Assembly: GCA_010015805.1 (NCBI GenBank) | Contig: ML978122.1 | Coordinates: forward strand, 3,072,453 to 3,136,452 | Length of the DNA stretch: 64,000 nucleotides | Direction of reading: 5' to 3' | From: Rhizodiscina lignyota | Taxonomy: Eukaryota > Ascomycota > Dothideomycetes > Aulographales > Rhizodiscinaceae | Shown: positions 1 through 10,306 of the stretch, in pieces | How the letters are laid out: each line of letters starts with the position of its first letter | How positions within the stretch are numbered: the stretch's first letter is position 1 | Notes under the pieces: generated by a model | What the model was told of the DNA's origin: nothing | What the model saw: the letters and a program-made list of their open reading frames with translations, nothing else | Database searches by the model: none | Program-made: the position numbers and the translations under genes

Positions 1-266
1 AAGGTGGACTGGGGTTCGCAGAGATTGAGCTCGCGGCAAGCACTATTGGCGATCTGGGCGTAACGTATGCGATCACGAGCATCCCGACGTTGCTAGCGTT
101 CAGTAGAGGAGAGCCACAAACCGAGACACGCGTGAACAGATTGGAAGATTTGAAGAGTAGGGACTTTCTTGAGAGATGGTTGAGGGTGGAAGCAGCAAGG
201 GGAGGTGCTGGTGGCGCCGGGGGAACTGGAGCAAGTTTGCTTGGGAAATGGTTTGGGAATGGTTGA
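1..266 (+). CDS. Thioredoxin-like domain protein, C-terminal part (partial)
   Basis: The frame beginning at base 3 is open from the window edge to TGA at 264-266, giving 87 residues of a longer protein. The segment TYAITSIPTLLAFSRGEP looks like the second half of a thioredoxin fold: a strand ending in the cis-proline context (I-P-T-L) followed by a strand and turn. A Gly/Ala-rich linker and a short tail (LLGKWFGNG) follow. The CxxC part of the fold would lie upstream, so redox activity cannot be judged. The 55-bp repeat array starts about 40 bp after the stop codon. Family assignment rests on one short motif and is moderate. Confidence 0.6.
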   Translation, partial: GGLGFAEIELAASTIGDLGVTYAITSIPTLLAFSRGEPQTETRVNRLEDLKSRDFLERWLRVEAARGGAGGAGGTGASLLGKWFGNG

Positions 267-306
267 TTGGGTGTCAGCGAAATCCTCCGAGACCCGCTTG
301 CCTGAG

Positions 307-691
307 ACTGGTGCAATGATCGTATTCCTTACTGAGCTTGGCCTCCAGCGGTGGACCTAGGCTTGGAGCTTCGATTTGATTACACACAGAGCTTCTTCTC
401 TATCGGGACCCTGACATTTGGGCTTTGACTTGATCCGTTGGAGACCCTCTTCTTCCACCGTAAGCCTGGGAACGGAGCTTCGGCTAACTTTGTTGGAGAT
501 GATATTCTTCCACCCCGGGCCTAGGATCGATCATCGATTGTATTCCTTGGAAAACTTCTTCCTCAACTGCGGCAATGAGATTGGAGCTTTGGCTAGACTT
601 CTCGGAGAGATTCTTCTCCACTCGAGAGCCTGGCGTTAGATCTTTGATTAGCTTCCTTGTGAAGCTTCTTCTTCATCCGCAAGTCTGGGAT
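307..691. repeat. Degenerate 55-bp tandem repeat array (about 7 units)
   Basis: Units start at 307, 362, 417, 472, 527, 582 and 637, each exactly 55 bp. Each has a variant of GGAGCTTTGRYTAG at the left, CTTCTTC near the middle and AGCCTGGGA at the right. Neighbouring units agree at roughly half to two thirds of positions by eye. A still weaker unit may lie at 252-306, overlapping the stop codon of the preceding gene. Because 55 is not a multiple of 3, the array cannot be a repeated coding domain in one frame; it is best called an old minisatellite. Confidence 0.75.
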
Positions 692-1014
692 TAAAATATC
701 GACTGGTGCCCTCAGAGACTATCTACTAGAAGCGGTGGACCGATTGTGTGCGACGACTGTGTGACTAGGAGGCCTTTTCGCAATGCAGATCGAAGCACCC
801 TGAGTTTCTACGTGTCCAAGACGAAGATAGTCTTCTATAGCTGCACCACTGCACGGGGAACCACGTTGGAGAGCCTCAAAGTCATACAACACCGGCAAGC
901 CACCTGATCGTCGAGCACGTATTCAATTATGCATAGGATTTGCCTATTGCGTTTACGATTGACTCGGGAAAATGCATAATACTTTTGATTAAACCATCGC
1001 TATCTCTAGATCTC
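692..1014. other. Intergenic, downstream of the minisatellite
   Basis: This stretch holds the likely 3' region of the minus-strand Ulp1-like gene. No further gene or repeat unit is visible. Confidence 0.4.
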
Positions 1015-2601
1015 TCACATCGTAAACGAACGCTGAATGTCCTCCGCCATCAGCGCGTCCTCGTATCTCTGCTGCAGAGTCTCCTCGCCATCCATCTTCA
1101 CGGATCTCGCGAGCCTGCGAGACTCCGGCACAGCGCCTGCTGTTGCTACCACGTAGCCTGTCCCAGCAAGGAAGCTGTAGACGATCTCCCAGTTTACCCG
1201 GCCAGCCAAGGCGCCATTCACGACCTCCTGCGCGCCTTGGTAGAATGTCTTGTCTGGCTCGAACTCTGGATGTAGCTCGAGGTCGAGGGCGTGCGACCAT
1301 GCATTCAAGATGACGTGCATGCCGCACTCGACGCCGCCAGCCTGGGTGCAGCAGGCCTTGTCGATCGTCGGGAGGAACGGCGCGTCGCCAGGGCGGTATG
1401 TGCTGTGGCCCCCGTGCCACTGCAAGGCTATTGTCACCTCCACTGCTTGCCGTTCGATGGCCTTACGATGTCCCGCGAGGAAGCCTGGCATGCTGTCATA
1501 CCAACAGATCTGGGGAAGCTCCAACAAGTTCGGCGCCCCGTCGACGGCTTTAGCGATCTCTACGACGCAGAGGAGCCAATGTCCAGTTCTGTCGGCCTTT
1601 TCCATGCTCTTCTGGAAATCCTCTCCGGAGATCTTCTCCGCTGCCTTCGCGTCCTCATGATATGAATGCCACAGCCACGGCAGGTACAGCGTTCTACGTG
1701 GCCGAGCAGCGCGGTTATTGAGAACACCCAGACTGGGCTTCCAGGACTCCTTGCCGAAGTCCGGCTCCTGGCGGGTGACGCGGGCGACATATAGGGCACT
1801 CTCAGAGATGAGGCTGATGATGCTTTTGTTGGCCGATTTCTGCTGCAGCTCCTCGATTGCCTCAGTAACGCAAGCAATGCTCAGGAAAGTGTCAGTGGGA
1901 TTCATATATCTGTCCCACTCGACTTTATGAGGAGAACCTTCGTCGTCATCTATGGGAAAGAGCTCATCCACATCGTTGAGGAGCCGTTTGAGGTGCTCGA
2001 GCATAGCGTCCGGGTCGGCCCAATCAGGTGTCGAGTCGGACTCGGCGTGGCTTGGATCGTCATCTTGCTCCTCGCCTTCTTCTGCCTTTTTCGGTTCCTC
2101 GTCCGCCTTGGCCTCGATGGCTCTCAGTTCCTCAATAGCCGCTGTCAACTCTTTCTTGAGGACCTCTTTCAATAACTCTTGTCCGGTGCTCACAAGATCC
2201 GAGCACGATTCCGGGGCAGGCTGGTCGACGTTCTTGCTCTCATCAATGATCTCTTGCAGAGCTCCTTTGAAGAGAATTTCCAGTGCCTTCTTGCGCTTGT
2301 CGGTCACTGCGGAAGACTCGTCTTCCGATGGAGTGGTAGTAGCTACCTCTTCAGACTTGTCTGCTTGTGCTTTTGCAACACCACTTGCTTTCTTCTTTGC
2401 TGTCTTTGCCGGTGTCTTGCTGTCCTTGGTCTTGGCCTTCTCTTTCTCGGACTTCTCCTTCTCGGCTTTGCGGGAGCTCGATCGCAGAACGCGATCTGAC
2501 TGCGGTGCAAGCGGAGGAGTCACAGACTTGGACTTCTTTTCAACGTGGCCAGGTGCATCTTCGGTCGACTTTCTCTTCTCTGCCGCTTTCTTGGGTGCCA
2601 T
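1015..2601 (-). CDS. Ulp1-like (C48 family) cysteine protease, putatively active
   Basis: This uninterrupted 528-codon gene has an ATG at 2599-2601 in a strong context (CACCATGGC). The first ~230 residues are Lys/Glu/Ser-rich and look disordered, with possible nuclear localisation signals. The C-terminal ~280 residues match the Ulp1/SENP (C48) fold: GHW gives catalytic His341, WYDS gives Asp369, and TQAGGVECG gives the oxyanion Gln420 and nucleophile Cys426. These enzymes cleave SUMO-like modifiers; the substrate here is unknown. DCG of classical Ulp1 is ECG here. A clear paralogue lies at 40092-42173 (shared ILNAW/ILSAW, VPESRR/VPESQR and RQRY-like blocks), but that copy has lost the Cys. 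The gene is probably lineage-specific rather than the orthologue of yeast Ulp1. Confidence 0.8.
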   Translation of the reverse strand: MAPKKAAEKRKSTEDAPGHVEKKSKSVTPPLAPQSDRVLRSSSRKAEKEKSEKEKAKTKDSKTPAKTAKKKASGVAKAQADKSEEVATTTPSEDESSAVTDKRKKALEILFKGALQEIIDESKNVDQPAPESCSDLVSTGQELLKEVLKKELTAAIEELRAIEAKADEEPKKAEEGEEQDDDPSHAESDSTPDWADPDAMLEHLKRLLNDVDELFPIDDDEGSPHKVEWDRYMNPTDTFLSIACVTEAIEELQQKSANKSIISLISESALYVARVTRQEPDFGKESWKPSLGVLNNRAARPRRTLYLPWLWHSYHEDAKAAEKISGEDFQKSMEKADRTGHWLLCVVEIAKAVDGAPNLLELPQICWYDSMPGFLAGHRKAIERQAVEVTIALQWHGGHSTYRPGDAPFLPTIDKACCTQAGGVECGMHVILNAWSHALDLELHPEFEPDKTFYQGAQEVVNGALAGRVNWEIVYSFLAGTGYVVATAGAVPESRRLARSVKMDGEETLQQRYEDALMAEDIQRSFTM

Positions 2602-3501
2602 GGTGACAGGTTCAGTATACGTATCTGGCCTGCAGATGTTTGATAGGAGAACGACAATATATGCGACGGTGTTTGAAATACAGATGAACAGAGCGGCACG
2701 AGTTCAAAATGTGATATCGAAAACAGTGCGCATTCGACAGTGGAAAGAGAATCTGGAGAAGAGAGAAACTGGTAGAACGAAAGCAGCATATATCTGCTCA
2801 CCCCGAGGCTCCATTGCTGAATGGGAGCGGCGGGCATTGCCATTCATTGTTGGATGAATGGGCTCTTTTTATTGTTGCCGTGGCTTTTGACAATAAAGAA
2901 CGGTTGTCCGCTGTAATTGTGAATAAAATGCACGGCTGCCACTCATTGTTGCCCTCTCAATAGAACAATCAGATGGCACATCAGCAATGCTCTAGTGGTA
3001 CTCCGTCATTGCACACTGGAAACAGAAAATCGAGAATCTGTGTCCGAATACAGCGCTATAATTTTGGATTCTACGAGAAAATAATTGTGTTTCAGAGCGT
3101 TGTACTGAACGACCGGATTGGATAGTAACATGGACGGCGATAATGGCGGAGTACTACTTAACTCCGCACTTTGAGCGCGTCTCTGCTCATTTGAAAGTCG
3201 CGGCAACCCCTTCACGAGTAACAAGTATCTGCAAAGCAACATTTAAAGCAAGAAGCGTTTTTAGCGTGATTTCTCACCGTTCGGACAAATGATCTACCGC
3301 ACAGATAACGCCATGCTGTCCCGTCGATGATGCAAGATTGGTTGTCGGCGATTTGAAATGGAGTTGAGGGGTTCAGCAGTATCGTAAAACACTACATGTA
3401 GGCCTTGCATCCTCACTTCTACGGCCTCAAAGACCTTTTTCCTCAAGTCCTCCGCTCTGCACCATTTCACGGTCAGTTCGGATTGCATCTAGACAACCAT
3501 C
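2602..3501. promoter_or_regulatory. Divergent intergenic region with a cluster of ATTGTT motifs
   Basis: This 900-bp region separates the Ulp1-like gene (-) from the GST gene (+). Between 2845 and 2970 there are four ATTGTT/AACAAT hexamers (2846, 2871, 2945 and, inverted, 2965). This is the core recognised by HMG-box factors, including fungal mating-type and Ste11-like proteins. No gene is visible in the rest. Confidence 0.35.
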
Positions 3502-4255
3502 ATGGGTTCAATTGATGAGAAAATCATTCTGTACACCAACCATCGCTGCCCTTGTGAGTTCCAGCACGACCCCACTCGAAAGTACTCTTATTGACTCTCT
3601 AGGGGCCCACCGCGCACACATTGCGCTCGAAGAACTCAAGCTTCCCTTTGAAGAAGTCATCATTGACCTGGACACGCCGCGCAAACCCGAATACCTCGCC
3701 ATCAACCCGCGCGGCCTGGTACCATCCATCGAATACAATGGAGAGATTGTATACGAGTCGGCCATTGTGTCATGGCTGCTTGCCGATGCGTACCCATCGC
3801 ACCTAGTGCCAGCGTCCGACACCAAAGGCGGCCCGTTGCGCCGCGCCCGCATCGCTTTCTTCGTCGACACCTTCTTTTCTAAATTCCAGAGCGCCACGAT
3901 GAAGATCATTGGAGCCAAGTCGGATGCCGAGATCGAGTCGTTCATCGATGCCGCCGTCGACCAGGTCGTCAAGGAGCTGGAGCCGCTTTCGAAGGATGCA
4001 AAGCCGTTCTTCGGAGGCAGCGATAAGCTCACGATGGCCGAGGTTCTCACAGGCCCGTTTGTGCTTCGCCTGGTTTCATTGACGAAGGCCGACGTCTATC
4101 CGAGCAGGTTGGGAAGCTCGATTGCAGAGAGGGCGCCCAGCTTTTGGAAGTGGGCTGAGGCGGTGGCGAAGCATCCCAGCGTCACGTCTATCTATGATGA
4201 AGCGAAGATTATTGAATCTACGAAGAAACGTATTGCAAAGGCCAGAGCTTCATGA
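3502..4255 (+). CDS. Omega-like glutathione S-transferase
   Basis: Two exons, 3502-3553 and 3603-4255, are joined across a 49-bp GTGAGT...CTAG intron and encode 234 residues. Splicing creates CPWAHRAHI, the signature of omega-type GSTs with an active-site Cys near the N terminus (residue 16). Reading straight through the intron would lose this motif, which decides the start at 3502. NPRGLVPSI and ESAIVSWLLADAYP are the thioredoxin-fold loop with the cis-Pro and the glutathione-binding E-S pair. The helical C-terminal domain follows. Omega enzymes reduce disulfides and glutathionyl adducts, or conjugate glutathione, in the cytosol. The gene is convergent with the M20 peptidase, 281 bp apart. 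Confidence 0.9.
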
Positions 4256-4536
4256 CTAAATGGTCGCACTGCTTCAGTTCGGCTGTGATGCTGAACTTCA
4301 TGGCCTGGACGAGTTGAGGGAGATATTTATCGGAGCCTCTAGTATGAATGTTACGAAATTTCAGCTCAGCTCTCTGTTGACTTGCAAGAATGGAACTGCA
4401 GCAAGTTTCCCTTGCACATATCCTTCGGTTCTAGGAACGATAGTGATCAAGTATCTATGCCGAGGCCCTGTTAAACAATGGCTACATACATGTACGCATC
4501 TAGACTACTGCTCCCAGTTCGCAGAGAGACTCCATG

Positions 4537-6156
4537 TCAAAACTTGGTGTCTGGTCCTGTTCGAATAATAGCTGTGGCACCAGCCATCACATCAGGATCA
4601 TTCAGAAGCTCCACAGCCATCTGAGCAAGTGCGCGGCCGACTTTCTCAGTTTCCCTAAACGCAAATTCTGTAGCAGCAAGCAATCTGAAACCGGGTTCAT
4701 GGTTAAGTGGACAGGGAGTGACCGTTCTGTTGTAATTACAAATGTTGAAGGTTGGATGTACGGTGGCTTTGGCGACGCTTTGAAGAGTGTAGTTCCCGCC
4801 TTGTTTGACCACATCCGCTCGTTGTACCCAGGATGTATCCCCAGCAGCGGGCGGTGTAGTGGAGAAGGGGAATGTTTGGTTTCCGTACTCAGGTAACGTC
4901 ATTGTGTCGATGAATAACGACCCAAGATACGGCTCGACTTCAACTGCCGGATATATGACATCCAGACTCCAGTTATTAGTTGGCAGCAGGCTAACCACGA
5001 TGTCTATGAGACTGTCCATGTCGAGAGTGTAGCGAGTACGAAGATCGATCGTAAAGTCGAGCTCAGTTGAAGTGGAATTGTCGGGCAGATAGAATTTGAG
5101 ATTGGGGTTTGAAGCGTTAAGTGTCCGAAACGAATCGACAGACAGAGTAAGAGATCCAAGGTTGTCTGTGGCAGTATGGCCGGAGTTCCCAACAAAGCTG
5201 ATTGCTACTCCACCCTTAATATTTGGATCATCCGTAACCGTAAAGTTGGTTTGCGCATAGCCCGCATTTGCGGCCTTGATAGCATTGATAGTGTTGTTCA
5301 CTACGGTGACATTCGCTCCTACAACTCCAAGTGCAATGTCGGCCTGGACAACATTGCAAACAAATAGCCCGACATCTTCAATCAGTGACACGGTCGAGAA
5401 GGAGCCAGGTAACGTCCCCGTCAAGCTCAAGTTTCTAAGCAACACAAGAGTATTGTAAACCTCCTTGACAGCTTCAAAGTGGGTCGCTCTCTTGATTCGG
5501 ACAACAACATTTTGTCGTGCTGACAGCGGTGGAACGGCGCTTGAGCTAGCCGGATGAGCCATCATCCAAATCTGACTATCTTCAAAGGCGCCGGCGAGGA
5601 AGAGATCATGTTTTCCACAACTCTCCTCCTCGTCTGGAGTGCCAACGACAACAATGCGGCCAGGGATGTTGTAATGGACTAAAGCTTCACGGGCGAGACT
5701 AGCAGCGTATACCCCAACGAGATGGATGAGGTTATGGCCGCAAGAATGGCCAATTCCTGCAAGAGCGTCGAATTCGCAAAGAAAGCCCACGGCGGGAAGA
5801 ATCTTGTTCCCCTTCCCATGCCAATGAGAGGGCTTGTGAGAGGACTCCAGCTTCCATGCTGTCGGGAGAGTTTCTAGAATATTCGGATACACGTTCCAGT
5901 CTCCAGGCGCTCTGTTTTGGAAGTAGTCAACGGTGATTGCGTGTGCAAAGGTCTCATTCCGACCAATCTCAGGATGGTGGTAGATCTGTTTAGATATCTC
6001 CCTGAGGTCAGGGTAGATTCGATGTTCCAAGCTTTGAAGATATTTTGGCAGTGTAGAGACATCTTCCGTAGGAATACCAAAGCTGGATCCGCTCAGAAGA
6101 GTGACTAATATCAAGCCAAACCAGGCGCATCTCCATTCAGTGTAGATACGCGCCAT
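4537..6156 (-). CDS. Secreted M20-family metallopeptidase / amidohydrolase
   Basis: This single exon encodes 539 residues. An N-terminal hydrophobic segment (about 11-27) looks like a signal peptide, and many N-x-S/T sequons support secretion. EFDALAGIGHSCGHN (128-142) and GTPDEE (172-177) are the metal-binding and catalytic-Glu motifs of the M20D/ACY1L2-like branch. SFVGNSGHTA belongs to the later part of the fold. Relatives hydrolyse the amide bond of small peptides or N-acylated amino acids using one or two zinc ions; the true substrate is not readable from sequence. The protein is somewhat longer than typical bacterial M20D enzymes. Extracellular or vacuolar action is inferred from the leader. 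Confidence 0.85.
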   Translation of the reverse strand: MARIYTEWRCAWFGLILVTLLSGSSFGIPTEDVSTLPKYLQSLEHRIYPDLREISKQIYHHPEIGRNETFAHAITVDYFQNRAPGDWNVYPNILETLPTAWKLESSHKPSHWHGKGNKILPAVGFLCEFDALAGIGHSCGHNLIHLVGVYAASLAREALVHYNIPGRIVVVGTPDEEESCGKHDLFLAGAFEDSQIWMMAHPASSSAVPPLSARQNVVVRIKRATHFEAVKEVYNTLVLLRNLSLTGTLPGSFSTVSLIEDVGLFVCNVVQADIALGVVGANVTVVNNTINAIKAANAGYAQTNFTVTDDPNIKGGVAISFVGNSGHTATDNLGSLTLSVDSFRTLNASNPNLKFYLPDNSTSTELDFTIDLRTRYTLDMDSLIDIVVSLLPTNNWSLDVIYPAVEVEPYLGSLFIDTMTLPEYGNQTFPFSTTPPAAGDTSWVQRADVVKQGGNYTLQSVAKATVHPTFNICNYNRTVTPCPLNHEPGFRLLAATEFAFRETEKVGRALAQMAVELLNDPDVMAGATAIIRTGPDTKF

Positions 6157-6989
6157 TGCTTCCGGCAGTACGGTAAAGAGTGCCCGATAGCGAATTGAGG
6201 TGAAAGAGGATACTCAATTGGAGATCCGCATCGGTCTACGCGCATATTTGAAGGCCAACTCACCGGTTGATGGCTCGCTCTACTTTTTGAAGTATTGGTC
6301 ACGCAATAGAAGAGATCCATTAGGTGATAGGTTAAAATCATAAAGCAGGGGATACATTGTTGACCTAACGACGTCGTTCATCGGCTTCTTGCTTCCACCA
6401 CCGTTCTGCGGCTCTTAAAGAGATGGGGACACTACCCCTACAAAGTAACACCGATTGATGGCCGAAAAGTCCTTACCAGATTAAGGATAAGAACACGCTA
6501 AATCGAACCTTTCGAGTTAGCTGCAAAGTGGTGGTTGAAGCAAGAAGCCGATGAACGACGTTACTTCTGGCATGGATAACTCCCCGGGATTGCTTAATAA
6601 GAAAGAAGGAAAGCCTCGATACTGAATCAAAAGTCATTTCGGACACTCACGAATTGTACTTTATTTTGGCAGCCAGTAATCTAACTGGTCCTCTCTTGAG
6701 ATATCATATGTGAGCGTACCATTTGACGAAATCACAGCGATTTGCAGGTGCTCACTCTCCGGAATGCAGTCTTCCGCATATCGTATACTCCAGTCGGGAA
6801 AATCGATCTCGCGGCGATGCTTATTTGAGTTAGAGTAGCACCATATTATTTTTCCGTAGGCGAAATGTGGCTGAGCCCAGGGTTCCAGGGTTCGGCCCAG
6901 CCTCAAGCCAACCTACAGGAAGGCAATGATCTCTTTTTCATCTCAGTACTGCGCACATATACCAACCAAATGAAATCTCAACTACGAGG
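6157..6989. other. Intergenic region with an inverted repeat
   Basis: This divergent region lies between the M20 peptidase (-) and the HET gene (+). It contains the inverted repeat at 6366-6566, annotated separately. An 81-codon minus-strand frame at 6661-6906 has a plausible composition but no recognisable family and no supporting context, so it is not called as a gene. Confidence 0.4.
6366..6566. repeat. Inverted repeat with perfect 25-bp core arms (MITE-like)
   Basis: Bases 6371-6395 are exactly reverse-complementary to 6537-6561. Similarity continues imperfectly on both sides to give arms of about 45 bp around a central ~140 bp. The arms start with CGTCGTTCATCGGC. The layout fits a small non-autonomous DNA transposon or a long hairpin. 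No clear target-site duplication was found and the centre has no coding capacity. Confidence 0.55.
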
Positions 6990-8969
6990 ATGACTAGCTA
7001 CCAGTTCTCATACACTGCAACAATGTGTGCCGCATGCCAGCGCATCTTCCAACTGGAAGACCCTTCCGAACCAGGCATCCATCATCTCAATGCAGAAGAC
7101 ATGTACGCAGCAGCCACCGCTGGGTGCTGGTATTGCTCTCGCCTGCTGCTTCGATGGTCCTCAAATGGCAAAGTTGACTTGAGAACGCAATCACTGCAGC
7201 CGTTCAGCAAATTTATATTGGATTCCAATTCTGTTGGTTTTTGCATGAATGACTCTACTAATCCAGAGGACCCGCAATGGCCTACCGATGAGTTCTACTG
7301 CGCTGGTCAGTCGAAATTTTTCGTATGAAGAATCATATCTTTCGTAATTTCAGTAGTGGTACTCATCCATATCATCAACGTAGATGGTTATGCGGCATTA
7401 CGTGATGTGCAAATTGATCCTAATACAGGCTCTTGCATGTCTCTTCGACGAGTTTCCAAGTGGTATGAGGAATGCACCCGAAATCATCTAGAATGTAACA
7501 ATCTAATCGCCATGGACTGGCAGCCGACACGACTATTAGATGTCCAGCATTCGGAGACGTCAGTTCGACTCTGGTTGCGGGACGACGGTGTGGCGTCAAG
7601 TTACATGACGCTTTCACATTGTTGGGGAGGCACACTGCCGCTTAAGTTAATAAACTCAAGGATCGCAGAGTTCCGAACAGGAATCGAGATCCAGCAACTC
7701 CCTCGAACGTTCATTGAGGCTGTGCATGTTGTACGCAAGCTTGGTGCCCGATTTCTTTGGATCGATGCCCTTTGCATTGTTCAGGATAGCGAAGATGATT
7801 GGAGACAAGAGTCACAACGGATGGGAAAGATCTACGCGAATAGCCTCCTCAACATCGCCGCCACGGCATCGCGTGACGGCTCAGGAGGTCTCTTTCGAAC
7901 CAGAGACCCGCACGTCGTGGAACCGTGCGAATTTACTCGTCGTTGGAACGACCGAAAAAGTGAGGTCACTGCTCTTTGCGAGAAAGATCTTTGGATCCGC
8001 GATGTGGAAGACGCGCCGCTGAATCGTCGCAGCTGGGTCATCCAAGAGAGATTCTTAGCCCCGCGGATCATTCATTTTGGGGAGACGCAGCTCTTTTGGG
8101 AATGTAAGCACTATGAAGCGTGTGAAACGTTTCCGGACGGGTTACCTGTCCCTGGGAGACAGTTCGATCCTTTCAAAGCTGACCTCGAAATACACAATCC
8201 CGTATTTGACGGGAGAGGAAGCAGCGAGTCAAAAGAAATTTACAGAAGGCTTGAGACTTGGCGTGGAATACTTAAGCGCTACACTACTTGCGGACTGAGC
8301 TATGAGAGGGACAAACTCGTCGCAATATCTGGTGTTGCTAGGAATCTTACTTCTGATGCGGACAACGATATGTATGTCGCTGGGTTGTGGCGTGACGACA
8401 TCGTCTCAGACCTGCTCTGGTCGACCGTTGGACATGATGAAAAAGATCGTTCTGGATACCACATGGCACAATCGTACAGAGCGCCTTCATGGTCATGGGC
8501 ATCGATCGACGCTAGTATTTCCTATGTGTACAGCGGATACAATCCGAAGCGTCTCACAGAGATTATCGCCATCAAGCTGCAGCACAAACACCCTGGAGAT
8601 CCCTTTGGTGAACTCGTCACTGCGTCTCTCACTATTCGTGGCCGCCTCGTTTTTGTGAAAGTGACTACTGGTTACCCCGGCGGTATCACAATATCGAGGA
8701 AGAAGAAGAAGCCTGTCGAAGTGGAACTTCATCCAGACGTAGGTTCGTTCGAAGAGGGTCGGATGGTGTTCTGCTTGTACGTTGCCCTGGATTCGCTTTC
8801 GGTGCCGCGTGTCCAAGGCCTAGTGCTCGATCATGCTCCCAATAAGCCGCAGGGCCATTACTTACGGCGTGGGTTCTTTCGGATCGACCAGTATGACCCT
8901 AAGGCAGTAGACTTTATCGATCATAAGTTTCACATCGAAGGGACACGAGATGAGCTAGTCATATTGTGA
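6990..8969 (+). CDS. HET-domain (heterokaryon incompatibility) protein
   Basis: Exons 6990-7305 and 7354-8969 flank a 48-bp intron (GTCAGT...TTTCAG) and encode 643 residues. The N terminus has CAAC and CWYC pairs, a possible zinc-binding element common in front of HET domains. The HET domain follows, with hallmark blocks YMTLSHCWGG, FLWIDALCIVQDSEDDW, IYANSLLNIAATAS and LNRRSWVIQERFLAPRIIHF. HET proteins are fungal cell-death and allorecognition effectors, often with a TIR-like fold. No NACHT/ankyrin or other partner domain is fused; the C-terminal ~200 residues are unassigned. No stop or frameshift is seen. These families are large and polymorphic, so the allorecognition partner cannot be named. 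Confidence 0.92.
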
Positions 8970-10306
8970 GCATGTACTGGCGACGGAAGGATTCTGAAAT
9001 CAAAGCGGTACTCGTGAAGGTAGAGCTCGGGGGCTTGACGTGATGCTCGGGAAGTCGTACGCTTCTCGCACAGCATTGATGCTGTGGTGGAGACCCGCAA
9101 AGTTCAATCGTATCTCACGAAGCGGGTGCAAAAGCCTAGAAGAGAGAGAGTCCTAAGGATGAATTTCAGGTGCTAGTGAGACATGCGCAGGATGACACGA
9201 GAAAGACCTTGTCGAATCTCATAATACATCCGCTAAACAGCGCACACAACTCCGGACAAGAGTCCCGTACTGCTCCATATACGTGCCTGGGCAACCGGAC
9301 AGCACTTCTGTTACTCTCCAGGCGTATATCATGCCGACGGTGTGGCTTGAGGGCAGACCGTGCAGCTGTGACAGTTCTCAGTCGATACGGGCACTGTGTT
9401 GGAACGATCTGTGCTTATGATTGCAGCAGCTCCTTCGAGAGACTCATCAGATATGGTGAAGTCGGAGCGTATTACATTCTCTGTGCTCTCGCTTCGGAGG
9501 TTACGGAGGTGAGGGGAGCGCCCATACCGCTCCAGTGTTTCGTTTCAAGCCGTGTCAGGATGAATAGAAAATCCTCTGCGCTTTCTGAATTGGGTTCATG
9601 GACGGCAAGGTAGAACGCCTTTCTAACAGACTTTTATGCGTTAGCCTGCTACAGTGAATCAGCTGCTGGCGATATTGGGGTTTCGCAGCATGATCACTGC
9701 CTGTCATAGAGGAACGGTTCGCTGCACATGGCCCCCTCTCTGAGCGGAGACATTATCACGACACAGGAAGAGCAAGCGCAACAACCGTCGTAAGGCGACC
9801 AAGAGATGTCGAGAGGCCAGGACTGATGAAGGCTTCACTTAGGTTATTCCGACCACCTCAATCGATTCATCGAAAAGATGCAGAATTCATCCCCGCGCGA
9901 TTCTCAAGTGCCGTCCAAAGCAAGTCGAACTGGACACGGAATAGATCCCGAGCAGATGGGACCAACGCTCCTCTATGTCCTCGTGGATATGTCGCATGTC
10001 CCTATCGAACATAGGCAAAAGGCGTCGTCGAAACAAAACCGGGAGCTAATCGTGCTAGCCTCCGGGCCGATCAGCGCATAAACGCGCGTACCCTGCAGGT
10101 CAGCATCATCCAGTTACTAGCATGGCGGGTAAAGCGCTGTTCCGTCTCAACCGACCCGTCGATCACTCTGGGGTAAAAAGTGCATTGGATAGATGACGAT
10201 TTTGGGATTCATGATAGACGGGCGGAGTTAGGGGAGAAGTCCGGAGGATTTCAGGATTGGAAAGAGAAGGATGGAAGTTGAATTGGGAATGGACAGTTCA
10301 ATTGGA
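8970..10306. other. Gene-poor intergenic stretch
   Basis: This is about 1.3 kb between the HET gene and the 3' end of the GNAT gene. The open frames here are short, overlapping and without recognisable motifs. No RNA gene or repeat was recognised. Confidence 0.4.

Noticed and set aside
1952-2857. 301-codon plus-strand frame antisense to the Ulp1-like gene
   Set aside because: It is Ser-rich because it mirrors Lys/Glu/Asp-rich codons of the real gene; no motif, and the minus-strand protease explains the sequence.
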